A stretch of 64,000 nt of DNA. Source: Patiria pectinifera (Eukaryota > Echinodermata > Asteroidea > Valvatida > Asterinidae). The position numbers were made by a program, and so were the translations under genes. Of the stretch, positions 1-12,599 are shown piece by piece (the first letter of the stretch is position 1; the number at the start of each line of letters is the position of its first letter). The stretch is taken from the NCBI GenBank assembly GCA_029964075.1, contig CM057149.1, positions 8,318,465 through 8,382,464 on the forward strand, read 5' to 3'. The notes beneath the pieces are model-generated. The model was given only the letters and a program-made list of their open reading frames with translations. It ran no database searches and had not been told where the DNA came from.

Positions 1-534
1 TTGAACCTGTTCCCTTGAGGTTCGACTTATCAAGATTTCACTGTACATTACATGTAAGTACTGATGGTTAATTAAACCCCCCCAAAAAACACCTTAAAAG
101 ACACAAAAAGTTCAGCTGAACCGTCGAGCTGAGCCAAATTTGCAGGACGTGGCACTTCTTACTTTAAACTCAATTGTTGTGAAACAACATTGTTAACAGT
201 GTTAGTGTTAGTGGTAAATCTTTCTATTTGCACCACCAAAACAATCAGAACTTGCGCCATAAAATGAAGAACTTTCCCAACTAATCTTGCTTGCAGACGA
301 TTAACAAGTAAACGTTGTTTTTTTTATTCCCATTTGCTGTTGACCTCGAACCAAACCAAGATTGGACGAAAATTTCTGGACCAATCCGAAATTGAGGGTA
401 CATGTAGTTTTGCACCATTATAAGAAACACTACATGCAGAACTCTTTTTAGTTTTCTGGCAGTTTTTTAATTTCACTTGATATTCCTCCCTGCAGACTTT
501 TTATTGTCTAGGTTCTTCTCCTCCTGTTTCTAAC

Positions 535-729
535 CTTTGTCAAGTTGCCCAGTTCATCTCCTAGGAGGATGACGGTTGCTGTGTTGTGTGGCATCGCTGC
601 GATGGCTGTGATGCTGCTAGGACTGGAGTAGATTGCTTGTCCTTCTATTGGTAGTTGCAATCCTCCAAGGGGGGCATTGGTATCCAAAATATGGCAATAG
701 TCTGATCCGTGGTCTCTCAGTCCCACAGT
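535..729 (-). CDS. Plexin, second coding exon (end of sema domain)
   Basis: A 65-codon exon in the same orientation, continuing the sema domain of the preceding exon. It starts after the acceptor TTTGTTAAG and ends at the donor AAG then GTTAGA. Both borders are phase 0, which matches the phase-0 donor of the previous exon. The translation contains DYCHILDTNAPLGG, IEG and VILLGDELGNLTK. In plexins this block (Cys, then PLGG, then EG, then a final beta-strand ending in G-x-(L/I)-x-K) closes the propeller just before the PSI domain. The polypyrimidine tract is weak, so the acceptor could be shifted by a few bases. No further plexin exon was recognised in positions 1-534. Confidence 0.85.
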
Positions 730-1125
730 CTTAACAAAAATAAACATAATTGGATTGTAATGTACATGTAAAACAGGTCTATAAAAACAAGTGTTAAAAG
801 GTACACATTCATGGGAAAATCACCAAAACTTCACGTTTTCAACTGTTTACTTAACTTATTTCAATGCCAATTACATTTAGCACTGGAATTTGATGGCCAA
901 AATTTCCTACACCGAAATTCTCATGCATGCAAAATGGTGAATTTCTGTGAATATTCTTCTCCAAACATGTACTTTTTAATTACATGTATCCAAGTCCAAA
1001 TAACAACATTTCATGGTACACGTAAACACATTTTTGACAATTGATGCTTCTTAAAGAAACAAGTATTGGATATGCAGTCTTCAGACACCAAAGAAACAGA
1101 AACCAAGAAATTTGTTCTTGCTTAC

Positions 1126-2271
1126 CACTGCTGGTACCGGATTTGTAGAACACTGACTTGTCTTCGCAAGCCAATCAACGTCTGTTCTGTCTGATCCCCT
1201 GTCATTACACTGTTCTATTCTTGCTGCAAAGCCTTCATTTAGTGTCCTGACTGGATACATACAAATGATGGACTTCTGCTCCTGCGCTGGGGAGCTGTCT
1301 GATGAAAAAGTCACAAAAAGCACGTCCTCTCCCTGCGGCAAACCGGCATCATACAAGTCAGACCCAACTTTTGTGATGTACGCTGATTGGGCTAGATTGT
1401 AGGTGACATTGTTTACATCTTGGCAAACCAAAGGAAGCTCAATATAAGAATTAAATTCACTTGAGTCGTCCTGTTGACACACACGGACAAGTTTTGTGTA
1501 CAATGGAGAAGCTTCATCAAACTTTTCGAGCTGAGTTGCAATAAAGTAGCTGAATTGGCCACTGGAAAACCCATAAATGTACTTGACGTCAAATGTAAGC
1601 CCAGGTATTACAATATCTAGGGTAGCTTGAGGTATTCTCAAGTCAGCCGCTGGTCTAAATGTGCCAAGCACTCGCCTTGATACTGTTGGTACTGTTTTTC
1701 TGACCCAATCTCCACGCGAGGCACCCAGATACAAGAAACTTTCGCTTCCAGGACCAGGGGCGATAAAGGCTACGTTGGTACCCTCCTCATTGTTGGTAAC
1801 CACCTCAACTTCTGACACCGCAACAACATCGCTTAGATTGCCTAATCGGCGTGTCTCGCAAAAACCCTGGTAGATCTGCCCACATGTGATCAAGGTTTGG
1901 CTCTCTGTGTCCACAACAAGGGCTTTGTTGATGTTGTTGGTGGTCATCTTGGTTGCATCACATGAAGCCGGAGGTGGTCTACATAAAGGGGTAGCTTGTA
2001 CTGGCCCTGTCACAAGCTCAAACTCCAGGGCCAAGTCGCTGGACAGTTTGTAGATTCTGTTCACCGCTCCAACATAAACGCTACCTGTCGCCTCGTCTTC
2101 GGTCATGCGCTCCAGTCTCACGAAATCTGGATCTGACGTTTGATCAAACTGTTGGTAAGACACGGCGGCGATCGGTGCAAGGAGGAGGAGTTGGGCAAGT
2201 AGGACCCAGATGGCCAGGTTCATGGTGGGACGTTTATGGGACAGGGATGTCAGTGATGAACAGACAGCCAT
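1126..2271 (-). CDS. Plexin, first coding exon (signal peptide and most of sema domain)
   Basis: Plexins are single-pass receptors for semaphorins at the cell surface. This exon encodes 382 residues. A hydrophobic signal peptide follows the second methionine (residue 17, codon at 2223; MNLAIWVLLAQLLLLAP), and a sema-domain beta-propeller follows, with plexin-like phrases GSVYVGAVNRIYKLS, a Cys pair around PLCRPPPASC, and ITCGQIYQGFC. The exon ends in phase 0 at a consensus donor (GTG then GTAAGC, last exon base 1126). It begins at 2341 after TTTTTTCTTCCTTTTCAG, so 2272-2341 is 5' UTR and an upstream untranslated exon is required. Both the first ATG (2271) and Met17 have good contexts; Met17 gives the more usual signal peptide. 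The reading after the donor (14 codons) is intron. Plexin rather than semaphorin is favoured by the VGAVNRIYKL and PLGG (next exon) motifs; A-type versus B-type is undecided. The rest of the gene lies left of the window. Confidence 0.9.
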
Positions 2272-2341
2272 GATGATCTCTACTTCTGTTGGTTATCATG
2301 TGGACAAGAATTTGCAGTTATCCCTGGAGTTCGAACCGGAT
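2272..2341 (-). promoter_or_regulatory. Plexin 5' UTR segment and 3' splice site
   Basis: On the minus strand a long pyrimidine run ends in CAG at 2344-2342, directly before 70 bases of non-coding exon that lead to the plexin ATG. This implies that transcription starts further right, beyond 2344. Confidence 0.7.
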
Positions 2342-5300
2342 CTGAAAAGGAAGAAAAAAGGAAATGCTTATTGTTAAAGAGTTCCAGTAGACGGGGCAAG
2401 ATTTACATGGCACGATACACAACTGACTTTTTTCAGACAACAAACAAAACCCATTTATACTTGTATTATTAGACTGTTTTTTTTTTTTTACTTCTTTTGT
2501 TGCATACATGTATGTACCGGTACCTTCATGGAACATTTTAGGAAAAACATTTTTTTTTCAAATTTGGCCAGGAAAGCAAATGAAACCTAACCAGAGTGTT
2601 AGCGACACAAACTCAAGCAATAACATAAATGTGTGAAAACAAGCGGAACAACCACGGAGGTATCGGTACATGTAGAATTACAATCACCACAGTAAAATGC
2701 AAAATTAAAAATAACTGTGAAATAAGGTGAGTAATTCCACACAGAAAGCTGTTTTGTACTCGGTTTGAAAGTGAATCCGTAACGGTATGCAAACTTGTGA
2801 CATCTCGTCAAGTATTTGCAACAATGGAGCTCATTTCAATTCCACTGAAATTCGCAGCAGATGTTCCCGACGCAGAATTCGCTGAGCATTTGCATCCGCA
2901 ATCCAAAATGTAAACTGCCTTACAAAGTTACATTACAGACAACATCCACAAAACTAGTTTATTAAGAGTGATGTACAATGTACACTAGTGCAGGAGACTA
3001 CCGATATCTATGCAGAGCCCATTAGAGGTAATATGTACTCTGTCTCATACCATACATGTACTAATAACACAGGCATATCAGATGTATCAACCACAACCAT
3101 AATGTGCCAATCAGATCAGTTTAGTGAAATGAAGTGATCAACTAATGCGATCCAACACTGCTGAAATCTCATTATTAGAGTGCACAACATGACTGGTTAT
3201 GGTACATACCGTACATGTACATGTACATGTACAGGTACATGTGCATGCCTGTACACGTACATGTGTTTATGATTGCAGCAAATATGCACTAAGAACAGCA
3301 CACAAAATCTTGTGACACAAAATATCGGTAGGTACATGTACCTAAGAAAGTCATGCTGCATGGTTACTATCGCCGTTTAATTAGAAGTGATCCCAAAATA
3401 CAACACTCCAAAGCATGTCCACAAAATGCAGGCTATAAACGAAGCCGGATTCCCAGAGAAATCTTGAAATGAAATTCCGTGACTTTTTCAAGACTTTCCA
3501 GGACGACATTAGGGTTTCCATGACCAATTTCTATGCAGCATCTTAGGAGGCTCTGGAGCCTGGAGGCGTGGGACTCCACTTCCTAATTTCAGCCTTCCAG
3601 CTGGCACAAAACTACTGAGCACCTAACAAACTTCCAAGACTGTTTCATGACTTTCCATGATAGCTTTAAATGTCATTTTTTGACCCAAGATTTTTTTTCG
3701 TGACTGTGGAAACCCTGATGAAGTGTAACCTAAGGTTTGAAAACATTTTTTTTCTTCAGTCATAACAGTCTGTTTGACTACAAACAGCTTGAAAAGTTTA
3801 ACATGAGGGTAAAACATTATTTTGATATCACTGTACAGTGCTTCACTCCAGTTAGCCAGCCTCCGTTCTGGTTCGCATGCGTGGAAAAAAGTTCTAGGGT
3901 TTTCAAAAAATTTGAAAAATTCACAACCATGTTGGAAACAGTTATATTTAACTGGCCCACTTTACTGTCTTTTAGGTCATGTGTCAAGGATGTTGTCACA
4001 ACCATGCGATAAATAACAAACATCTTTGGCATAATTTTTAACACCCAAGTATTTCTTGGACGCACAAACGGAAATCCAGGCTTATGTAGTTGACGGTGGA
4101 TCACTTCCTTCCGCAGGGACTAAACACATCCGTTAAACACTGAAGTTACAACATCCTAAATATAACGGTTCTCTCCAAATAGTGTGTCATCAGTCCTTGC
4201 GTAAGGATCAGTGTGAAACGCCACACTGACTTCAGTGATCCGATTTCCAGGTAAAATCAAAACAAGTTCAAGAAGACCAGAGGTACAACTCCTACATGTA
4301 ACTAGACTTTAGCCGTGGCTCCAGCCAAAACTTCCCTCTGAGAAACAAGCATACTACGGTACACGTACATGTACATATACGTGTACATATGAAGGTCTGG
4401 TGTACTGTACATACATGTACATGTATACGTGTACAAATGTAAATCTCACCAATTTTAATTCAGTCTTGAATCAAGTCTACAGTACATTCCTCAGGTCTAC
4501 AGGTCAAATTCAGACTTGAGCCTGGCTAGGTACACATGTACTTATTCAGTTTTGAGCTAAAGTGGCCACAAAATCCACATGAAATCCAATATACTGGAAT
4601 TCGTGTGGGATCAGACTCGCGTTAATATTTCCAGATCAACATTGTTGTCATCTACAAATGTACCCGGTAACTTCTAAGTAAAAACTATGAGCAAAAACCT
4701 CTCATGAAACGGGTCTTTCTATAAACTTGGGATAAGTCCACTTTTCTTCCTGTCCCTGTTACACCTGACATTTATAACTGTATAATTATGATGCAATCCT
4801 TAATTCAGTCAGATCCTCCAAGAATGATCACAAAAAGCAAACTACAGTACCGGTACCTACCCGACAAAAACAAATCATTTGAAGCCATTCTTAATGGTGC
4901 AATGTACTTGAATGGCATGACAAAGTACCAAAGTAACAGGGTACCAACTTAGGCAGGAAAAAGTGTCCCACTTTTTATCCTAGTTTTATGACCTTGCTAC
5001 ACATAATGAAAGCCACGGTCCACTGAGAAAAAAAGTTTATCCAAGTTCCAATTATTACAACGGAAAAACCTCAGAGACCCGCAAATATCCAATTTCCAAT
5101 CCTACACGATCTGCCTAACCATCAATCACATTATCCAGACAAAACAACCCACCATGCAGTAAAACAAAAAGTATGCAACTTACTGACACAGCCACCCACA
5201 TTGACAGGCACGACACTGTTGGATACATATCCTCCGTTTCCTTGCTCAATGCTGGGAGTGAGCATCATTACGTTGAACTACACAGCAACGATGGCACAAC

Positions 5301-5999
5301 TGCAAGAAATCAAGGCCAACCGTCCTGACTTCAACTGCAATACTCCCCCACACTTCATAAGTGGTTTGACCTACACAATACCCACACATGTGCAGCTTGC
5401 AATCACCAACAACCAATCAAGTACGCGGACGTGAATGAATGCACAATTTCAGCCGTTTACCGGACAAAAGGAAAACTTCAATTGGATTTCCTTTTATTTC
5501 CATTTCTCCTGGGACGTACGCTTTTCTCTCAGAGTGCCCACGTGGGTTTCGGCACTCAGGGGACACAATTGAAAGAATTAAAAGCATCCGGAAGTGCAGC
5601 CAGTTTCGGAAAGGGGTGGAGAAAGGGGAAAGATGAAAAAGCCTAGGCCCGAGTTATTTTATAACAAGTGGTTCCTCCGCTTCCCCTGTGGTTTTCGGCA
5701 GTTTTATTTAGAATTGAGGTCAGCTGCTGGTCAGCGGCCACATTCAACCTCAAACAATCCATCGATTCTGCCACAGATTCATCAATCACTTCCAGCTCTG
5801 TCAAATCACTGAAGAGTTGCACTTTTCCTTTTTAAAAATCTTAAGTCATTCATGGTACGTTTCTCGCAGCATTAATTTAATTCCTATAATACAGGCTTAC
5901 AATATAGCATGTACAACATGTAGGCCTACTTTTTTCTGATCTTAAAAAATCAAAGTCGTAATCAAGCCAAAAAAAAACAAGAAATGTGCCTCCAAAAAT
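2342..5999. other. Presumed plexin intron 1, part 1; no gene seen
   Basis: AT-rich non-coding DNA. It holds an ACATGTAC microsatellite at about 3209-3265 and a second alternating ACATGTA/ACGTGTACA tract at 4360-4436. Segment 3511-3717 is bounded by AGGGTTTCCA and its complement TGGAAACCCT and may be an old hAT-type MITE, but no clear target duplication was found. Short ORFs here have no recognisable domain. Confidence 0.5.
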
Positions 6000-6192
6000 C
6001 AGGGGTGTGAGTGACCACTGATAAAAATAGCTGAAAACAGCTGGAAAAAGGTGTAAATACCGGTAAGCTGAATTTTGGAGATCTCCTACCGGTATTCGTA
6101 CACAGCAAGTGAGGGAATAAGCTGAAAAAAAAGCTGAAATCCAAAACCAAGAAAGCTGAAATCAGCTTTAAAGCTGAGATTTCACACCCCTG
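6000..6192. mobile_element. Short hAT-like MITE with CAGGGGTGTGA ends
   Basis: The 193-bp segment starts CAGGGGTGTGA and ends TCACACCCCTG, an inverted terminal repeat. It is flanked by CAAAAATC on the left and GAAAAATC on the right if the outermost base pair is counted as flank, a 7-of-8 match consistent with the 8-bp duplications of hAT elements. The interior is rich in AGCTGAAA words on both strands, resembling subterminal repeats. There is no coding capacity. Confidence 0.6.
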
Positions 6193-8231
6193 AAAAATCG
6201 CAAACACACACACACACAAAAAACCCTGAAAATCCCACTGCTCCCCCCAAAAACCCTGAAAAAATGAGAAATGAAAAAGAAAACCCACAAATAACCTGAA
6301 CAATGCAATACACACAGCGTGTATATTGTACATTAGGTTGAGATCATAATACGAATATAGCTCAAGTACCGGTAATTAACAAAACAAATGCCAAAAAAAG
6401 AAAAAAAAGAAAGAATTTCTTGTGAAATATGTCACAAGTAATTATTTGTCAATTATCCCATCTCCGCAGATAATATAGTTACACAATGTGTATGGTTTTA
6501 GTGATGAGCCTAGATAAGGTTTCCAGCAATTTGGTTTAATTCCAAATTTCCCTCTGTTATTGCGTGCCGGGGTCCGGATGTTGTCAATCATAACAAAGCC
6601 GTGTCCTGGCACGGGACTATTGGACTGGACGTGTCCATCTTAATATCCTATAATTGCTGCCAAAATTAACGCGTCGTTAGCTGAAGACAAAGGAAGAGCT
6701 GACAAAGGGCGACAATGCCTGTCAACTCAAAGGATTTTAAATTTCCATTTGTGATGCTTCCTTTTTAAAATGAAGCATTGAAAATGCATGATTATTGCGA
6801 TGTAATTTTGAACAATCGCATAAATCTTTCTAATTATGTACAGAAACTATTATCAGGCACGCAACTGGGAAGTCACTATAAAAAGAGAAAATTCAAAGAT
6901 TGACAAGACTCTCTGCACTGACTGCAGTGTTTTTCAATTTTTATGGCAAAGAAAGTTTAAAAAAAAAAAAAAAAAAAAGGAGGAAATCAACTGATCTGGG
7001 GAAAAGTTGTATGCCCATATAAATATATATGGACAAATAATATGGTAAATTCAGGACAGCACTACAAAATGTACAGATTTGGAGAAACAAAATATTTAAA
7101 GCTATATAGTCCATCATTTGCAGCCATCTGAAAAGTAACTGGCGTAATTATTGTTGAAAAACAAACTTGGTTGAAAGATAGTAAGGGAACTAAACTCCCT
7201 GTGAAATTATTCTTTCTGGGAAGCTGTCCTTTTGAAGTAATCAACGAAAGAAGGCATTTCCAACGGTGATTCTTAAGAAGCACCGTAGGAAAATTTAAAT
7301 TAGTTGTTTGTTTTGTTATTCAGCGCAGCGCGCACAAGTATTGGAACGACGCACACGCGCGCGCGGTTGTTGTAATCCGTCGCATCAGTGCGCGACGTCG
7401 CGTATAGCTGCAATTCAAAACAATTCAAAACATGATTCAGTAACTTTTGATTTGAAATTGAGATCTTAGAATGCTGTTTTTCTCGGAATGTACAGCTGAA
7501 GCTTAGCTGAAACTTCATCAGGTTAGTTGCTCAGTATCCTTCATTGGATTTTGCACGCTTTTGTTGCTTCAAACGAACAAAATGCACTAATTACAAATGA
7601 TGGACTATAGCTTTAACTTTCAGCTGACACTGTATGTGTGTTCAGTGTACATGTACACATGGCCATTTGAACAGCATTGAAGTTGAACCAAATCTTTCAT
7701 GATGTTGGAATGTTGCGCCTGGAGAATTACTTACCGGTACCCGTTAGGTAAGGCTATGTATGGATTACAATGTACCAGGACACCGTAAAGCGCTTAATAC
7801 CCAAAAGCCGAAAAAAGTGGATAACATATATATTGGCCTTCAAGTTCCGGTAAACAACTTCATGAACGATTTTCAACATTTGCAGGGGGCCGAAGAAGGG
7901 GGGGGGGGGTGGTTGGGGCAGCTGCCAAGCCCAACATCCCTCCCCTCCCCAAATATTTTAATAATTATGTACTCGATGGACAAAAATCATGCATTTCCTT
8001 AACTTTTGTTTCAATTCTTGATTCACCACATCAGGCCTTTGCCTTTTTATGTGTTGACTACAACTCCGCATTTGCACCCCCTTACCCCTTTTGCTTCAAC
8101 ACTCCCTGCTACCCCACTTTGGAAAATCCTAGATCCACAAATACTTTGAGTGGCTCTCAGATCTTGTGCAACAGCCGACCATCGTTGCAAATTGATACGA
8201 AAATTCCGCTTTTCTCAAACATGACAGTTTA
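6193..8231. other. Presumed plexin intron 1, part 2; no gene seen
   Basis: Non-coding. Contains a poly-A tract near 6960, a CpG-rich patch at 7318-7400 with CGCGCG runs, and a G-run near 7900. Nothing else recognisable. Confidence 0.4.
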
Positions 8232-8876
8232 CCAGGTGCCATGATTTCGAAGGATACCTGAGACTGTTATACATGTTGTATTTCACTTACAGTCAAGTAA
8301 GGTATTTCATAATAATTTCTTAATTTTGTTTTTTGATGTTTGCAAATGTGGTACTACCTTTAAAGGGAAGATACAACATTTGCAAACATCTCAAAACGAA
8401 ATGATGAAATTATCACAAAATACCTTACTGGATTGTTAGGGAATGACAGTCTAAAGCATCTTGTAAAATCGTGGCTCCTGGAGTGCTAACATTTTCAAGA
8501 AAAATTGTATTTTTCCAACGCTGGTCGGCCGACCAGCGCTGGAGAAAACTTGCTTTTTTCAAAAACTGCTTGCAAACTCTTTGCTGCAAAAACTATTTGC
8601 AATTGATTACACACAGTGAAGGGGTACAAGCCTGCTAGACTGATTCTCTTAACTTACAATACCCCTAAAGTCTATAAATTCTCTGTTTCATCTTAAGTGG
8701 TGTCGGGGAACCAGACTACAAGAACATGATAGGTTTTCTTGGTTTTTCCAGCATCTACAAGCCCGATACGTCAAACAAGTCATTTTAACAATATTTGCTA
8801 TAACATACTAATCCTCCAAATCCATATATTTCTGAAAATTGAAGCAAAAGCAAATGTTGTACATTCCCTTTAATAC
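8232..8876. mobile_element. Foldback element, copy 1 (left arm eroded)
   Basis: The right half (about 8367-8876) is clearly homologous to the right half of the element at 9792-10760, including AAATCGTGGCTCCTGG, GCCTGCTAGACTGATTCTC and the end CAAATGTTGTACATTCCC. The left half is a shorter, degraded inverted copy that meets it at a TTTAAA dyad near 8364. A perfect 20-bp palindrome (CGCTGGTCGGCCGACCAGCG) lies in the right arm at 8519-8538. No protein is encoded. Confidence 0.65.
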
Positions 8877-9485
8877 TTTATTCAAGTCTGTATTGGACAT
8901 GTGTCATACTTTTTAACAACTGCTCACTTTTTCTTCAGAAGAGACATATATCTGTACACAACGCCGTTTGTTCTTTTTGTAGTGACGCAATTGTTTTGTC
9001 TCCACAGTGATTTTGCAAAACCTTTTGCTTTGAAGATTATTCACGCATACTGTACAAAGTATGTATTCAAACTTTCCAAGGACAGAATTTACTAGCCCAT
9101 GAAGTAGGGTATGGTTAAAAGCCTTCATTTACCAAACTCAGTAGTGCTTTGCAACTTCCATTCACTCATAAAAAATACAACACCTCACGTGCGGCAGTGT
9201 CTCTAAAGTGCAAGTACCCCTGGGTTTTTTTTCAGAACAGGGCACATGTTTGATTATACGGGGCGAGTCAACAAAAACAGAAGGAAACCCAAATAGCAGG
9301 ACCATTTTTGTCATGAAGTTCTGTGTAGCACTTTGAAAATCTAGGATACGAAATCCCAATTAATAAGCTTTCGTTTGGTTTAAGTATCATTCAAATCACT
9401 CGTACTTTTCAAGTTACAGAATTTTAAACACAAACACCACTGTTTTAAAGTTCTGTCCACGGATCACAAAAAGGTAATTCTTCCA

Positions 9486-9537
9486 GCAAAACGAAAACAA
9501 TTCACGTACATTCCTACGTGAATCATTTTCGTTTTGC
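9486..9537. repeat. Short hairpin
   Basis: Inverted repeat: GCAAAACGAAAACAATTCAC pairs with its near complement ending CGTTTTGC, about 23-base arms with two mismatches and a 6-base loop. No flanking duplication was defined. Confidence 0.6.
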
Positions 9538-9589
9538 TTGAAAGAACACTTACTTTGCTTGAAAGGAACCCTACGGATGCATTGAAACT

Positions 9590-9780
9590 ACCGAATGGGC
9601 AATTAAAGTGTCCTATCCTCCTGGCGGTTTTGGTGGATTTTGGAGGATTGAGGATGAATGCATTGTGAGAGGCAGGACTGTCACAAGATTTTGAAGGATT
9701 GAGGTGCTGGGTACCCAACATTTGAACATCAGGTACGTGCAACATTTTGGAGGATTTTGGATGTTTCCTAGTATTTGAAA
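9590..9780. repeat. GGATTTTGGAGGATT-rich interspersed repeat
   Basis: Several copies of the word TTTTGGAGGATT(GAGG) occur here and recur, partly in inverted orientation, at 12270-12580. This is probably a degraded element family. No terminal repeats could be fixed. Confidence 0.4.
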
Positions 9781-9791
9781 CAGCCTAGGGT

Positions 9792-10760
9792 ATTAGGGTT
9801 AATGCACAACATTTGCTGTTGCTGCAATTTTCAGAAATAAATGGATTTAGAGGATTAGTATGTAAATAGCAACTATTGTTAAACTGACTTGTTTCACGTT
9901 TTGGGCTTGTAGATGCTGGCAAAACCAAGAAAACCAATCATGTTCCTGTAGTCTGGTTCCCTGACCCCACTTGAGATGAAACGGAGCAATTTATAGACTT
10001 TGGGGCATTGTAAGGTCAGGGAACCAGTCTAGCAGGCTTACATGTAGCTTGTACCCCTTCACAGGTGTGTAAGCAATTACAAAGAAAATGCGGAATTATA
10101 ACTAAATGTATGAAAAATTAGGAGCAGTTTGTCAGCACACCAGGAGCCACGATTTACCAGGATGCCTTAGACTGTCATTCCCTAACAATCCAGCGAGGTA
10201 CATTGTATTTCGCGATAATTTGATCATTTCGGTTTTTGACGTCTACATATGTTGTATCTTAAATCTTCCCTTTAAAGGGAAGATGTACAACATTTGCAAA
10301 CATCAAAAACCGAAATGATCAAATTGTCGCAAAATACCTTTACTGGATTGTTAGGGAATGACAGTCTAAAGCATCCTGTAAAATCGTGGCTCCTGGTGTG
10401 CTGACATTTTCGCTGACCAGCGTTGGAAAAACTGGGTTTTTTTTTCTCCAAAAACTGCTCCCAATTTTCCTTATTTAGTTATGCCGCATTTTCTATGTAA
10501 TTGATCACACACCTGTGAAGGGGTAAGCCTGCTAGACTGATTCTCTGACCTTACAATTCCCCAAAGTTTATTAATTGCTCCGCAGGGAACCAGGCTACAA
10601 GAGCATGATTGGTTTTCTTGGTTTTGCCAGCATCTACAAGCCCAAAATGTGGAACAAGTCAGGTTATCAAACTTTGCTATAACATACTAATCCTCCAAAT
10701 CCAGTTTACATGTATTCCTGAAAATTGCGGCAAAAGCAAATGTTGTACATTCCCTTTAAT
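9792..10760. mobile_element. Foldback element, copy 2 (nearly complete, about 970 bp)
   Basis: The two halves are inverted copies of one another for almost their full length of about 480 bp each, meeting at the dyad CTTCCCTTTAAAGGGAAG (10265-10282). Matching landmarks in both arms include CAGGAGCCACGATTT, CTGTCATTCCCTAACAATCC, TCTAGCAGGCTTA and AGATGCTGGCAAAACCAAG, with their complements. The ends read roughly ATTAGGGTTAATGCACAAC and its partner GTTGTACATTCCCTTTAAT. No ORF of note. Such foldback elements are non-autonomous and need a transposase from elsewhere; the superfamily is not determined. Confidence 0.8.
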
Positions 10761-11710
10761 TCCAACGCTCTTGCTTCCAAGAGAGTCTGACACAGCAACA
10801 TCGCTTGTTCATACACCAAGTGTACTTTGTGGAGTGAATACACCGTATTTAAATTAATGCATATTTTCAGGCAATATCAGCTTTCAAGTTTTCACCTGCA
10901 AAGGGAAACAACCCCGTCATACATAATTCTTGTCAAACACCTGCAGCCTGGAAGTGTCGGGGTGTTCCAGAAACACACATTCATTGGTTAGGACAAGGGC
11001 AGACGGGTTAAATAATACAAATAGGTGCCTTCAGTTCCACTTGAGAGTGACAGCCAAACTGTGTGGGAAATTTGTGGGCTAGCACCTACACACGTAACTT
11101 GCTGAAATGTTATTAAGTAAAGGAATTCATCCAGAAAAATATGTACAATGTACATGTAGGGCTTTGCTATCTGAATAGTCAATCATACACTGACTATCTA
11201 AATAACTTTTTATTTAATATTAATAAATACCTACGGTACAGTGTAAGACAGTTTACGCATTCCTATTGGTCGAGAGCCCGTCACGTGGCCGGTCTTAAAC
11301 AGATGATAAAGGCATGGCTGGCTGGTCTTAAACACTTTTCCAGTGTCACATGAAATTTGGACTCCATGAAATCCAGTGCCTTCTAACGTTTCATTGGTTG
11401 AACGTTTACATTCCTCAAGCATGCATGCACAATACTACCAGTGAATCAGTATTTCATGGTCCAAAATTCACACTTCACCAGCCCAGCTGCGTTTTGCGCG
11501 ACATCGCGCAGTACGCGCGACGCGCACGCCAATGTCCTTATAAGGTAAGGAATTGTGGAGGGGCATTCCATATTAAAGTCAGAGGGGTGTTTCGTAAAAC
11601 ATGAAGTAAAATTGTTGAACAAAATGGTCGGCAACGTCTAGTTTTTGACTTGTTTTGATTTTTGGACCGAAAAGATTTGTTTTTTGGACCGAAAAGTTAT
11701 TTATAAATGG
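10761..11710. other. Presumed intron 1, part 3; no gene seen
   Basis: Non-coding. At 11258-11300 the phrase TATTGGTCGAGAGCCCGTCA resembles TTGGCCGAGAGCGAGTCACA at 60880-60900. Both lie near hairpins of the same core type, so this may be a flank or body of that element family. A CpG-rich patch lies at 11490-11530. Confidence 0.4.
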
Positions 11711-11875
11711 AAATAAATATGTGTTCAGTCGGTATTAAACACTCTGTTTAAAACCGGTGGGAGTCTGGATGGGTGATAATTACCCTCGGCTTCACCTCAG
11801 GTAATTATCACCCATCCCGACTCCCACCGTTCTTAAACAGAGTGTTATAATACCTCCCGAACACACATTTATTCC
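11711..11875. repeat. Long hairpin H1 with CCTCGGCTTC core
   Basis: Palindrome with arms of about 75 bases around the core CCCTCGGCTTCACCTCAGG (11783-11801). The arms pair through GGTGATAATTACC/GGTAATTATCACC and ACTCTGTTTAA/TTAAACAGAGT. The same core occurs in the hairpins at 60543 and 61239. Confidence 0.85.
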
Positions 11876-12259
11876 CTTAAAATACATCAATGTACATGTA
11901 TACATGCGATAATGTGAGCAGTTTCAAGTTTCGTTTTCAGTTTCAAGTTTCGTTTTGGTTTGCGGTAACACCATGTGGTAATAGCTACTGTCACTCAGTA
12001 GATCTTTAGTTCTGATATTAAGAACTTGTCCTGCTTATTATCAACTTTCGCTAAGTAGTTTTAGTTCTGATAAGAACAGTCCTGCTATAAGTTCTAAAAC
12101 TACAACTTGTCTTTGGTCCCAATGTGTCGACTAGGCTGCTCTAGTCATCATCAAGAGTTTCAAGTTTGACCAAAAATTATGTTCCAAGTTTGACGAAAAG
12201 TTTTGTAAATTTATTTTAGCTGAGTGGTTTTATTCTTTGTTCACCTCAGCCCTTAGCCT

Positions 12260-12590
12260 CATGATGTAGCAATCCTCCCAAAAAATCCTCCAATTGGCCT
12301 CATGGAAATATAGCATATAGCCTCAATCCTGCAAAATCCTCCGGTTATGACTGTCAATAGGCTGAGGCAGAGGCAGTGACATCCTGGAGCAGTGCGGAGG
12401 ATTTCAAGCATAATCCAGGCCTATATTTATGCATGGCTGAGCACAAACAACACAAGGTCCAGCCCAAGACCTTAACACAGTGCGTACTCCGAAATCAGCA
12501 ACCTACTTTTGCCATGTAACCTCAATCCTGCAAATTCCTCCAATTTGCAAAAAGGATTTTGGAGGATTCAGGGCGGTTAGGGTTTTAAAT
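12260..12590. repeat. AATCCTCCAAA repeat region
   Basis: Multiple AATCCTCC(A/C)A words with one inverted copy (TTTTGGAGGATT at about 12552). Related to 9590-9780. Non-coding. Confidence 0.4.
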
Positions 12591-12599
12591 GTCAGATTT

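Noticed and set aside
3511..3717. hAT MITE with AGGGTTTCCA ends
   Set aside because: Terminal match is only about 10 bases and no 8-bp flanking duplication could be found; kept only as a remark.
5962..6333. 123-codon Phe-rich ORF
   Set aside because: Produced by A-rich/T-rich sequence and the MITE at 6000-6192.
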